Source: JBDSEG01 sp039920165
Lineage (GTDB): Bacteria > Pseudomonadota > Gammaproteobacteria > Burkholderiales > Burkholderiaceae_C
Reading direction: 5' to 3'
DNA length: 12,633 nt
Assembly (NCBI GenBank): GCA_039920165.1
Contig: JBDSEG010000222.1
Location: 1 to 12,633 of the forward strand
Position numbers and translations under genes: made by a program. This document shows positions 1 to 8,599 of this stretch, piece after piece (positions within the stretch are counted from its first letter, which is position 1; the number at the start of each line of letters is the position of its first letter). Under the pieces are notes generated by a model. It had not been told where the DNA came from, did not search any database, and saw only the letters and a list, made by a program, of their open reading frames with translations.

Positions 1-1678
<1,678 letters not shown>

Positions 1679-2447
1679 GTGCCGATGAACTGCAGCACGC
1701 TCGCGCCGAGGGCTTCCATGCTCTGCTCGCCGCCCATGCGAATGCTCAGGCTGACCTGCCCCGATTCGAGCCAGCTGCGGCTGCGCTGCGCGCGGTGCCC
1801 ACGCACCGCCACGATCAGCGAAACCAGGATCAGTCCGAGCAGCACCCCGGCGCTCGTGACCGCGATCGCGGTCGATGTGGTCGCGGCTTCGCGCCATGCC
1901 TGCTGGCGGGTGGCAAAGACCGCCTCTTCGTCGCGTTCGAGCAAGCCGATCTGCTCGCGCACCCGGTCCATCGCGAGCTTGCCGCGGCCCGACCTCACCA
2001 GAGCCACCGCGGCCGCTTCGTCGCCCTCGCGGCGCAGCATGACCGTCTGCTCCAGGTGCGCGAGGCTGTCGGCGGCCAGCCGGGCCAGCGTTTCGATCTT
2101 GTCGCGCGCTTCGGACGCCGATGCGCGCAGCTGATCCAGATCGGTGGCGAGCACCGAGCGGGCGCGCATATACGGGTCGAGATAGCGCTCCTCGCCGGTC
2201 AGAAGATAACCGCGTGTGCCGGTCTCGGCATTCAGCAGCGTGATCATCAGCTCCTTCAGCCGGTCCAGGCTGCGCGACGACTGCGCGAGCCGGTCTGTCG
2301 CGGACGACCCCTGTTGCAGCGACTGGTACGAGAAGAAGGCGATCAGAAGCACCGCGATCAGTGCGACGGCGAAGGCCAGGCTCGTGCGGGCCGGCAGCGC
2401 GGCGTGGCGCAGGCGCCGCGCCGAGTTCGGATCGAGGTCGTCGGGGC

Positions 2448-3731
2448 TCATCGTGTCAGGTGCTCATGGATCGCGTTGGCAGCCGCCAGCAATCGATGGT
2501 CCTGCGCATAGCGGCCGACCGCCTGCAAGCCGATCGGCAGTCCGTCGCGGCCGCGTCCCACGGGCAGATGCACGCAGGGCAGGCCGAGCAGCGTCCAGCC
2601 GCGGCAGAAGACCGGGTCGCCGGTCGCTTCGATGCCCTGCGGCGCCTCGCCGGTCGCGCTCGGGGCGAGCAGCACGTCGTGCTCGTCGAACAGGCGATCG
2701 ATGGTCTGGCGCGCGAGCACGGTGCGCGCGAGGTCGGCCGCATGCCGCGCGCCGCCGATCGCCATGCCCTCGTCGAGCAGCGCGAGCAGCGGCGCGCTGA
2801 GGCGGTCGCGATGCTGTGCGCGCTCGTGCGCGAGCGAGCGCGCCATCTCGTACGCCATCACCGATTTCTGCAATGCGATCCAGTCACCGAGTTCGACCGG
2901 CAGCTCGATCTCGGTGACGCTCGCCGCATGGCGCGCGAGGGCGCCCGGCAGGCCGTCGAAGAGCGCGCGCACGTCGGCATCGGCTTGTGCCCACTCGGGC
3001 GTTCGAACGATGCCGATTCGCGGCGCAGGCGCTTCGTCCAGGCCCTCGCGCAAGCGCTCGTCGCCAGTCAATACCGCGCCGAGCCAGGCGACGTCGCGCA
3101 CGCTGCGGCCGAAGCCGCCGAAGGCATCGAGCGTCTCAGACAAGGTCTTGATCCCCGCGCGCGGCACCCGGCCGAGGCTGGCCTTGAAGCCGACGACACC
3201 GCAGTACGACGCCGGGCGAATGATCGATCCGGCCGTCTGGCTGCCCAGGGCGAGCGGCAGCATCGAAGCGCCGACCGCTGCCGCCGAGCCGCTCGACGAG
3301 CCGCCGGGGCTGTGCCCGGGGTGGTGCGGGTTGCGCGTCGGTCCGGGCTGGAAATAGGCGAACTCGGTGCTCACCGTCTTGCCGATCACCACCGCACCGG
3401 CCGCGCGGCACAGCGCCAGCGCCGCCGCATCGGCGGCCGGGCGATGGCCGGCGTACAGCGCCGAGCCGTAGGTGGTGGGCATGTCGGCGCTGTCGAACAG
3501 ATCCTTCACCCCGACCGGCAGGCCGTGCAGCGCACCGCGCAGCGGGCCGGCGTCGAGCGCGCGCGCCTGGGCGAGCGCGGCGTCGGCGTCGAGGTGGGCG
3601 AAGGCATGGACCTGCGGCTCGCGCTGCGCGATCCGGTCCAGGCACGCGCGCACCAGGTCGACCGTTTTCAGTTCGCGGCGCGCGAGCAGGCGCGCTGCTT
3701 CGAAGGCGCCAAGTTCATGCAAAGCAATCAT
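2448..3731 (-). CDS. Amidase signature family hydrolase (GatA-like, stand-alone amidase)
   Basis: This 427-aa cytoplasmic protein has no signal peptide and the full amidase signature. The catalytic Lys76 is in GLPVGVKDLFD, the cis-Ser145 is in SPGGSSSGSAAAVGAS, and the nucleophile Ser169 is in GSQTAGSIIRPASYCGVVG. The spacings (69 and 24 residues) equal those of the malonamidase E2 Ser-cisSer-Lys triad (Lys62, Ser131, Ser155). The family hydrolyses carboxamides via an acyl-enzyme; the substrate cannot be predicted. It is shorter than a typical GatA, and no gatB or gatC lies nearby, so a tRNA-amidotransferase role is unlikely. The start MIALHELGAFEAARLL fits the usual N-terminal helix, though I see no strong Shine-Dalgarno sequence. 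The stop codon overlaps the sensor-kinase start (ATGA), so the two are probably one transcript. Confidence 0.93.
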   Translation of the reverse strand: MIALHELGAFEAARLLARRELKTVDLVRACLDRIAQREPQVHAFAHLDADAALAQARALDAGPLRGALHGLPVGVKDLFDSADMPTTYGSALYAGHRPAADAAALALCRAAGAVVIGKTVSTEFAYFQPGPTRNPHHPGHSPGGSSSGSAAAVGASMLPLALGSQTAGSIIRPASYCGVVGFKASLGRVPRAGIKTLSETLDAFGGFGRSVRDVAWLGAVLTGDERLREGLDEAPAPRIGIVRTPEWAQADADVRALFDGLPGALARHAASVTEIELPVELGDWIALQKSVMAYEMARSLAHERAQHRDRLSAPLLALLDEGMAIGGARHAADLARTVLARQTIDRLFDEHDVLLAPSATGEAPQGIEATGDPVFCRGWTLLGLPCVHLPVGRGRDGLPIGLQAVGRYAQDHRLLAAANAIHEHLTR

Positions 3732-3845
3732 GGGGCGCAGTCTCGCACGCAGCCTTGGCGAAGTAGGCCGGATCGATGCGCTTCAGAGTTGGGTCGGAGC
3801 CGGCGTTTGTGAAGAGACGATTTCATGACCTCGAAGTCTCGACTT

Positions 3846-3954
3846 GAATTCCTTTGCTCCCTTCGCGTCCTTGGCGGTAGAAATTTGTCCTGCCCGCCTC
3901 GGCGATGAACACAAGCCGTGCCGCCAAGGACTGCAACGAACGCGACGAAAATTC
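3846..3954. repeat. Palindromic intergenic repeat element, copy 1 (109 bp)
   Basis: This is an imperfect inverted repeat. A perfect 11-bp pair is formed by GTCCTTGGCGG (3867-3877) and CCGCCAAGGAC (3921-3931), with outer GAATT/AATTC arms at 3846-3850 and 3950-3954. Read on the minus strand, the right part is a tandem of degenerate 9-10-mers (CCGCCAAGGA, CGCGAAGGGA, GCAAAGGAA). These resemble the ACGCAAAGG units of the second element at 10834-10942, which has the same length. Both also carry an 8-mer core (CCTGCCCG at 3889-3896 here, its complement in copy 2) 43 nt from the left end. It is probably a member of a dispersed, non-coding repeat family. Confidence 0.55.
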
Positions 3955-4158
3955 TCGAGAGACCTTGACCTGATATTTGTCCCAATGCAGGGGGTCGAAA
4001 AAGTGCTCGCTACCGCCCTGGTCGCGCCGCGCAGGTCTTCGAGCAGCAGATTTCGTCGACGCGCCTGGCATGATCGCGAGCAACGTGCGAGGTCCGGCGC
4101 CGACGTAGATCGCACACCGTGAGGCGCCGCTCGGGCACGCCCGAAAAACGCTCACACT

Positions 4159-4187
4159 CTGACGCGCCGGTTCGAGGCACGCATATT
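4159..4187 (+). promoter_or_regulatory. Candidate sigma-70 promoter for the Bug protein gene
   Basis: CTGACG at 4159-4164 (4 of 6 match to TTGACA) and CATATT at 4182-4187 (4 of 6 match to TATAAT) are separated by 17 nt. The -10 lies about 41 nt upstream of the ATG. It is supported by position and spacing only. Confidence 0.3.
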
Positions 4188-4228
4188 GCCAGCCGGCGCT
4201 GCCCACCACCCACCCCTTGGAGACACCG

Positions 4229-5191
4229 ATGCGCCCGACAACTTTGCCCGTTCTTGCCGCCGCGCTGCTGACGCTGGCGGCCACGCTGCCGGCGCATGCC
4301 GCCTGGCCCGAAAAGCCGATCCGCATCGTCGTGACCTTTGCCGCCGGCGGGGCGAGCGATATCGTGGCGCGCGCCATCGCCGACCCGCTCGCCAAGGCGC
4401 TCGGCCAGCCCGTGATCGTCGACAACAAGCCGGGCGCAGGCGGCACGATCGGCGGCGCCGAGGTGGTACGCGCCGCACCCGACGGCTATACCTTGATGCT
4501 GTCGAATTCGACCCCGACCTCGATCGGACCGTACACCGTCGCGAAGCTGCCGTACGAGCCGGGCAAGAGCTTCACCCACATCGCGATGCTGGGCGTCGCG
4601 CCGGTGCTCATCATGGGCAACCCCAAGACCGGTCCGGCGAGCCTGAAGGATCTGCCCAAGGCAGCCGCCGCGCCGGGCTACAACTTCGGCAGCGGCGGGC
4701 CGGGGTCGATCGGCCACATCGTCGGCGAAATGGCCAAGGGTGCGATGAAGATCGAGATGGTTCACGTTCCGTACCGCGGCGGCGCACCGATGACGACCGA
4801 CTTGATCGCAGGCCAGATTCCGCTCGGCATCGACGTCATCACCGCCTTCGTTCCGATGGTCAAGGCCGGTCAGATCAAGCCGCTCGCGGTCACGACCCGC
4901 ACGCGCTCGCCGCTGCTGCCCGACGTGCCGACCGTCGTCGAGCTTGGGTTGCCGCAGCTCGTGGCCGAAAACTATTTCGGCGTCTCCGGCCCGGCCGGGA
5001 TGCCGCGCGATGTGACCGACAAGCTCGCAAAGGCGCTGGCCGAGATCGTCGCTGATCCGGCGATCGTCAAGCGATTCGAGGAGCTCGGCGTGACGCCAGT
5101 GAAAATGAGCCCGGCCGAGTTCGGCGATTTCGTCGTCAAGCAGGCGGCCGACTGGCAGCCGGCGATCAAGGCTGCCGATCTGCGGCCGTAA
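4229..5191 (+). CDS. Tripartite tricarboxylate transporter substrate-binding protein (Bug family), copy 1
   Basis: This is a periplasmic solute receptor of 320 aa, the usual family length. A Sec signal peptide (MRPTT then a hydrophobic stretch) ends in ATLPAHA, with cleavage probably after residue 23. The mature N-terminus WPEKPIRIVVTFAAGGASDIVAR is the classic Bug opening (xPxKPIRxVVxFxAGGxxD). The ligand-loop segments NKPGAGG and HVPYRGGAP, and the late signature LPDVPTVVELGLP, are all present. I choose ATG 4229 because TTGGAGA at 4217-4223 makes a good ribosome binding site; the longer TTG start at 4217 would consume that site. Family members deliver carboxylates or other small acids to TctA/TctB, but no such genes are in the window, so this is an orphan receptor. 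It may use a permease encoded elsewhere or act in sensing. The gene is monocistronic and converges on the VOC gene. Confidence 0.95.
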   Translation: MRPTTLPVLAAALLTLAATLPAHAAWPEKPIRIVVTFAAGGASDIVARAIADPLAKALGQPVIVDNKPGAGGTIGGAEVVRAAPDGYTLMLSNSTPTSIGPYTVAKLPYEPGKSFTHIAMLGVAPVLIMGNPKTGPASLKDLPKAAAAPGYNFGSGGPGSIGHIVGEMAKGAMKIEMVHVPYRGGAPMTTDLIAGQIPLGIDVITAFVPMVKAGQIKPLAVTTRTRSPLLPDVPTVVELGLPQLVAENYFGVSGPAGMPRDVTDKLAKALAEIVADPAIVKRFEELGVTPVKMSPAEFGDFVVKQAADWQPAIKAADLRP

Positions 5192-5279
5192 GCAGTGGAT
5201 GACTGCGAGCTCCGGGCGGTGTACGGCGGGGGCTTCTACAACCCGCAGAAATACCTCGGCAGGGAGGCGCGAGGCTTAG

Positions 5280-5693
5280 TTAGTGCTCGGCGCTGACCAT
5301 CCAGCCGACGCCGAAGCGGTCGGCCACCATGCCGAACATCGGCGCCCAGAAGGTCTTGGCGAGCGGCATCTGCACCTGACCGCCTTCGCCGAGCGCATCG
5401 AACACGCGCTTGCATTCGGCGGCATCGGCGACCGTGATCGAGAGCGAGAAGCCCTTGAACTCGGGATGCCCGCCGTTGCGCCCGTCGGAGGCCATGACGG
5501 TGGTATCGCCGACCTTGAACGAGACGTGCATCACCTTGTTCCCGGAGCCCGCCGGCAGCATGCCGGGCGGCGCCGGCTCGGGGTTGTCCGAGTTGCGCAT
5601 CATCATCAGCACTTCGGCGCCGATGGCTTGCTTGTAGAACTCGACCGCCTCTTCGCAGCGGCCGTCGAAGAAGAGATAGGGCTGGACGTACAT
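5280..5693 (-). CDS. VOC family protein, PhnB-like (glyoxalase/bleomycin-resistance fold)
   Basis: This 137-aa protein opens with YLFFDGRCEEAVEFYKQAIGAEVLMMMR, the typical start of PhnB/3-demethylubiquinone methyltransferase-like VOC domains. It continues with GNKVMHVSFKVGDTTVMASD and ends with AKTFWAPMFGMVADRFGVGWMVS, also family-typical. Two beta-alpha-beta-beta-beta units are expected. No specific enzymatic activity has been settled for this subgroup, and the name PhnB does not imply phosphonate metabolism. The start at 5693 is supported by GGGAG seven bases upstream. The same frame stays open far upstream through the GST gene, but that extension is a shadow. It lies 44 nt downstream of the GST gene on the same strand, probably in one transcript. 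Confidence 0.9.
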   Translation of the reverse strand: MYVQPYLFFDGRCEEAVEFYKQAIGAEVLMMMRNSDNPEPAPPGMLPAGSGNKVMHVSFKVGDTTVMASDGRNGGHPEFKGFSLSITVADAAECKRVFDALGEGGQVQMPLAKTFWAPMFGMVADRFGVGWMVSAEH

Positions 5694-5737
5694 GGCATGG
5701 CTCCCGATGAGAGTGAGGGACGGCGCCGGCCTTCGCC

Positions 5738-6379
5738 TCACCACTTGGGTGCGAGTCGGGCGCCGGGCAGCACATCGTAAGGCGACGCAAAACCCGACAG
5801 CGCGCGCAGCCGATCGAGCCACGCCGCGATATGCGGGAACTGGCCCGCGACGTCGTAGCCACTCTCCTCGACCGGGTAGAAGAGATAGCCGCAGATCGAG
5901 AAATCGGCGATCGTGGGCGCCGTGCCGACGACCCACGGACCCTGCAGGAGATGCTTGTCGAGGACGCGAAACGCGAGGTCCATCCGGCCGTGCAGCCAGG
6001 CCATCACCGCCGGGTCCGGAGGCGACGGCGCGAACGATTTCATGAAGCGATAGCTCGCCAGGTAGCTCGTGAGTTTGTGATTGTCGAAGAAGAGCCAGCG
6101 CAGCACCTCGCGCCGCTCGGCATCGTCTTTGCCGCCGTGCGTGCCGTGCGCCTGCGCCAGGTGGGTGAGGATCACGCCCGACTGTGTGAGTCGCAGCGCG
6201 CCGTCCTCGAATACCGGCACTTCGCCCATCTCGTTCGTCTGCGCGCGCCACTGCGGTTCGCGCGTCGCGCCGTGCATGAAATCGACGAAGACCGGCTCGA
6301 ACGGCAGGCCGAGGGTGCGCAGGAAGAAGGCCACCTTGAAGGAGTTGCCGGATTGACTGAAACCGTGCAGTCGGATCAT
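5738..6379 (-). CDS. Glutathione S-transferase family protein
   Basis: This is a cytosolic 213-aa protein with the canonical two-domain GST layout. The N-terminal thioredoxin-like domain (residues 1 to about 75) has the SQSGNSFKVAFFLRTLGLPFEP active-site region, the cis-Pro in MGEVPVFEDG (Pro55) and the glutathione gamma-glutamyl-binding pair QS (Gln66-Ser67). The helical C-terminal domain carries the N-capping box PTIADF (Thr156 to Asp159). A Ser in the SQSGNS loop could be the thiol-activating residue; I see no Cys there. Family roles include detoxification and glutathione-dependent isomerisation or dehalogenation; the substrate is unknown. The start MIRLHGFSQSG has GAGGG upstream. It is followed by the VOC gene and diverges from the carboxymuconolactone decarboxylase-like gene. 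Confidence 0.93.
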   Translation of the reverse strand: MIRLHGFSQSGNSFKVAFFLRTLGLPFEPVFVDFMHGATREPQWRAQTNEMGEVPVFEDGALRLTQSGVILTHLAQAHGTHGGKDDAERREVLRWLFFDNHKLTSYLASYRFMKSFAPSPPDPAVMAWLHGRMDLAFRVLDKHLLQGPWVVGTAPTIADFSICGYLFYPVEESGYDVAGQFPHIAAWLDRLRALSGFASPYDVLPGARLAPKW

Positions 6380-6413
6380 GGTGCTGGCCCTCGGGTATGG
6401 TGAACGGCCCGGG

Positions 6414-6443
6414 TTGCGTGCAGACCCGGCCGCCCCATATTCT
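6414..6443 (+). promoter_or_regulatory. Candidate promoter for the carboxymuconolactone decarboxylase-like gene
   Basis: In the 97-nt gap between divergent genes, TTGCGT (6414-6419) is followed after 18 nt by TATTCT (6438-6443), or after 16 nt by CATATT (6436-6441). The start codon at 6477 follows about 34 nt later, preceded by a strong AAGGAG (6465-6470). This is based on consensus likeness only. The opposing GST promoter must share this short region, but I could not place it. Confidence 0.3.
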
Positions 6444-6476
6444 GACTCGCATCGACACGACCCGAAGGAGCCGAGC

Positions 6477-6854
6477 ATGAATCCCAACGCCTATGAAGAA
6501 GGCTTGAAGACGCGCCGCGAAGTGCTGGGCGCCGAATATGTCGACGCCGCCATCCAGGGCGCCGACGATTTCAACCGGCCGCTGCAGCAACTCGTCACCG
6601 AATACGCCTGGGACACGATCTGGAACCGTCCCGGTCTCGACCGCCGCTCGCGCAGCATGATCAATCTGGCGATGCTGACCGCGCTGAACCGGCCGCACGA
6701 ATTGCGCCTGCACCTGCGCGGCGCGATCAACAACGGCGTCACGAAGGTCGAGATTCGCGAGGTGCTGATGCAGACCGCAATCTACTGCGGCGTGCCGGCA
6801 GCGATGGACGGCTTCCGGGTTGCACGCGAGGTGTTCAAGGAGATGGGCGTCTGA
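6477..6854 (+). CDS. 4-carboxymuconolactone decarboxylase family protein (PcaC-like)
   Basis: This 125-aa protein has nearly the length of stand-alone PcaC and covers the whole CMD fold. YAWDTIWNRPGLDRRSRSMINLAMLTALNRPHELRLHLRGAINNG and then VTKVEIREVLMQTAIYCGVPAAMDGFRVA match the all-helical family core. The core includes the conserved HELRLH segment (His74, Glu75, His79) and Cys104 in IYCGVP. The similarity is closer to PcaC than to AhpD, because the AhpD CxxC redox pair is absent. PcaC decarboxylates 4-carboxymuconolactone in the protocatechuate branch of the beta-ketoadipate pathway. No other pca genes are present, so a paralogous role in another aromatic or lactone pathway is equally possible and I give no symbol. 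ATG 6477 is chosen for its AAGGAG site with 6-nt spacing; an upstream in-frame ATG at 6378 overlaps the GST start and gives a non-homologous extension. Confidence 0.9.
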   Translation: MNPNAYEEGLKTRREVLGAEYVDAAIQGADDFNRPLQQLVTEYAWDTIWNRPGLDRRSRSMINLAMLTALNRPHELRLHLRGAINNGVTKVEIREVLMQTAIYCGVPAAMDGFRVAREVFKEMGV

Positions 6855-6886
6855 TGCGCTCCCGCGCACCGGCCTGCGACGCGGCC

Positions 6887-6920
6887 CGGCGGGTCATCGC
6901 GCCGAGGGCGTGACCCGCCG
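6887..6920. terminator. Hairpin between convergent genes, possible bidirectional terminator
   Basis: The perfect 10-bp arms CGGCGGGTCA (6887-6896) and TGACCCGCCG (6911-6920) can be extended inside the loop by CGC/GCG with a one-base bulge. It starts 32 nt after the stop of the decarboxylase-like gene and ends 8 nt from the stop of the opposing metallo-beta-lactamase gene, where a shared terminator is expected. There is no T-run on either strand, so it is not a classical intrinsic terminator. Confidence 0.5.
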
Positions 6921-6928
6921 CAGTCCGC

Positions 6929-7897
6929 TCAACAGCCTGCCGTGCACTTGCCGGCGGCGTCGAACTCCATCGTCTTGCCGGACAGGGGAATGTGGACCGA
7001 GGCCGACTTGACGGTCTTGACGAAGGCCTCGGTTTTGCTGCCGGGGCGGACCTTGCCATCGACGGTGCCGGCCTCGTTGGCGTGGGACGCGATGACCGAC
7101 GCCGGCTTGACGAGGTCGTTGATGACGAAGGCGGCCTCGACCGGTCCGGTGCTGAACCCGTCGCCGATGTTCATGACCGCCAGTTTCGCGTTGTAGTGGT
7201 CGCGCACGACGCGTTCCTGGTCGGCCGTGATGCCGGTGTCGCCCGAGAGGTAGGCCACCAGCCCGGTGCTGAAGCGCAGCACGAACCCGGTGGCCAGGCC
7301 GACGTCGCCGGCGATGCCGACGTCCTTCATCGCCTTGCCGAGGTCGCCGCCGATATAGTCGGGGTCGAGGCCGTTGCTGTGCATCGCCGTCACCGTGGCG
7401 ATGCGCACGCCGCCGACCGTCACGCTGCCGCCGAAGCGCGCCAGCATCGCGTTCGCCGGGTCGCCGCCGTTCGCCTTCAGCTTGGCCGCGAAGAAGGGCG
7501 GCATCTCGCTGCCGGTCACGATCTTCGATTTCTTGGCCAGCGCGATATTCACCGCCAGCGAGTTGGGCATGGCCGAGACCGACATGTCGGGTTGTGCGCA
7601 GGTGCCGGTGTTCGCTGCCTTGGTGTGCGCATTGCCCAGGTGGTCGCCGTGCATGTGGCTCACCAGGATGATGTCGATCTTGCCCAGGCGCGGATCGGCG
7701 GCGCCGGCGACGCTGCGTCCCGGGTCGTAGAGCACGCGGGTGCCGTTCGGGTCCTCGAAGATCAGCGCGCGGTCCTGGGCACAGAACTCGCCGTCGATGC
7801 TGCCCAGCGGCGTGACCTTCACGGTCTGCGCCAGCGCAGGCAAGGCAAGTGCGGCGCAGCATGCGCCCAGCGCGGCGATCCAGGTCGAACGGTTCAT
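6929..7897 (-). CDS. Secreted metallo-beta-lactamase-fold metal-dependent hydrolase
   Basis: This is a 322-aa protein. A Sec signal peptide (MNRSTWIAALGACCAALALPALAQ) directs it to the periplasm. The MBL metal motif HMHGDH is at residues 81-86, preceded by the usual hydrophobic strand IDIILVS. Later candidate ligands are His173 (AMHSNG), Asp220 in YLSGDTG, and His272 (IASHANE), together enough for a dinuclear centre. The overall pattern resembles UlaG/L-ascorbate-lactonase-like MBL proteins rather than class B antibiotic hydrolases. The mature chain has four Cys (39, 100, 318, 322) that could form disulfides. I choose ATG 7897 because AGGAG lies seven bases upstream and the signal peptide starts there; the longer upstream frame is Arg/Pro-rich and unlikely. 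It follows the CYTH gene after 180 nt and probably has its own promoter. The substrate is unknown. Confidence 0.9.
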   Translation of the reverse strand: MNRSTWIAALGACCAALALPALAQTVKVTPLGSIDGEFCAQDRALIFEDPNGTRVLYDPGRSVAGAADPRLGKIDIILVSHMHGDHLGNAHTKAANTGTCAQPDMSVSAMPNSLAVNIALAKKSKIVTGSEMPPFFAAKLKANGGDPANAMLARFGGSVTVGGVRIATVTAMHSNGLDPDYIGGDLGKAMKDVGIAGDVGLATGFVLRFSTGLVAYLSGDTGITADQERVVRDHYNAKLAVMNIGDGFSTGPVEAAFVINDLVKPASVIASHANEAGTVDGKVRPGSKTEAFVKTVKSASVHIPLSGKTMEFDAAGKCTAGC

Positions 7898-8077
7898 CGG
7901 TCGTCTCCTCGAGGGGTTCATTCTGCAAAGTGCGTCGCCGGTGCAGTCGCGCGGACGGTCGGCGGGTGGCGGTGGGCGGCGCGTGCCGGCAAGCAAGCGA
8001 CGCCGCGCGCGAACGAGATTGTCCACGCAAGTCGTTCGGCGCGTACGGCTTCGGCGCGCCGCGCAGACCGTCGCTGC

Positions 8078-8599
8078 TCATCGGTCGCTGCGCGCGCCGA
8101 GCAGATCGACGTAGGCCGCGTCGACCAGCTGGCCCGCTTCGATCCCGAGCCGGAGCATGAGCCCGGCGGCCTCGCGCACGCCGGCCTGCGTCGGCTCGTC
8201 CGCGGTCAGCACCACCTCGAGTTCGAGGAAATGGCCGAGCCCTTCGACCCGGTCGAGGTGGACCCGGGTGCGTCCGACGAGAAAGAGCGTGCGGTGCTTG
8301 ACCACCCGGCCGGCCTGCCCGTAGGCGAGCGCCAGGGAATCCCGCAGGATCGCCGGTGTCGAGGTGGCGGAGCGAAGGTAGTACGACTCCTTCGGGCCGG
8401 TCTGGTCGGCGCGCCGGTAGAAGATCAGCTCGCCGCTGCCGTCGAGGAAATCGCGCAGCTTGAGCCGGCCTGCGGCGCAGCGGAAGAAGGTGTCGTCCTG
8501 CCGGATCTCGAACGGGCCTTCGCTCGCGAGCGCAGCGGCGATCGGCAGCAGCGCGTCGACGCTGGCGATGCGCGCCTTGATCTCAACGTTGCGCGGCAT
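8078..8599 (-). CDS. CYTH domain protein (class IV adenylate cyclase / thiamine-triphosphatase-like)
   Basis: This 173-aa protein begins with MPRNVEIKARI, the CYTH N-terminal strand. The usual ExExK metal/phosphate motif appears as NxExK (Asn4, Glu6, Lys8), a substitution I recall in many bacterial relatives. Other tunnel residues are visible as alternating charged positions: GRLKLRDF (about 44-51), GELIFYRRAD (56-65), KHRTLFLVGRTRVHLDRVEGLG (101-122) and FLELE (Glu126, Glu128). The C-terminal DAAYVDLL is also family-typical. CYTH enzymes bind organic triphosphates or inorganic polyphosphate inside a beta-tunnel; known activities are cyclase, ThTPase and tripolyphosphatase. Which applies here cannot be decided. 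The first 17 nt overlap the end of the GNAT gene, implying translational coupling. Confidence 0.88.
   Translation of the reverse strand: MPRNVEIKARIASVDALLPIAAALASEGPFEIRQDDTFFRCAAGRLKLRDFLDGSGELIFYRRADQTGPKESYYLRSATSTPAILRDSLALAYGQAGRVVKHRTLFLVGRTRVHLDRVEGLGHFLELEVVLTADEPTQAGVREAAGLMLRLGIEAGQLVDAAYVDLLGARSDR

Larger units (their letters stand above)
3732..4228. other. Intergenic region between divergent amidase and Bug protein genes
   Basis: These 497 nt lie between two divergently transcribed genes. Open frames here give Arg/Ser-rich or low-complexity translations with no recognisable domain, so I call no gene. The region holds the palindromic repeat element (3846-3954) and a candidate promoter and ribosome binding site for the Bug gene at its right end. 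A short palindrome, TCGGGCACGCCCGA, at about 4132-4145 may be a minor hairpin or operator. The promoter of the amidase-kinase unit must lie here or upstream, but I could not pick it out. Confidence 0.7.

Noticed and set aside
2361..3812. A 483-codon plus-strand frame opposite the amidase
   Set aside because: It is antisense to a complete amidase with its catalytic triad; the translation is Arg-rich without motifs.
3846..3954. Tandem short units suggestive of a CRISPR array
   Set aside because: The units are degenerate, adjacent and without spacers, and they form an inverted repeat. No cas gene is present.
4132..4150. TCGGGCACGCCCGA followed by A residues as a terminator
   Set aside because: The stem leaves almost no loop, and the homopolymer lies on the wrong side for the strand on which it would act.
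3823..4446. Minus-strand open frames in the intergenic region running into the Bug gene
   Set aside because: They translate the palindromic repeat and the antisense of a signal-peptide-bearing gene. Segments such as TAKDAKGAKEF are translated repeat units, not protein-family sequence.
5280..6869. A 529-codon minus-strand frame that would fuse a long N-terminal extension to the VOC protein
   Set aside because: The upstream part overlaps the well-supported GST and antisense decarboxylase genes. Only the last 137 residues match a family, and a good ribosome binding site precedes that start.
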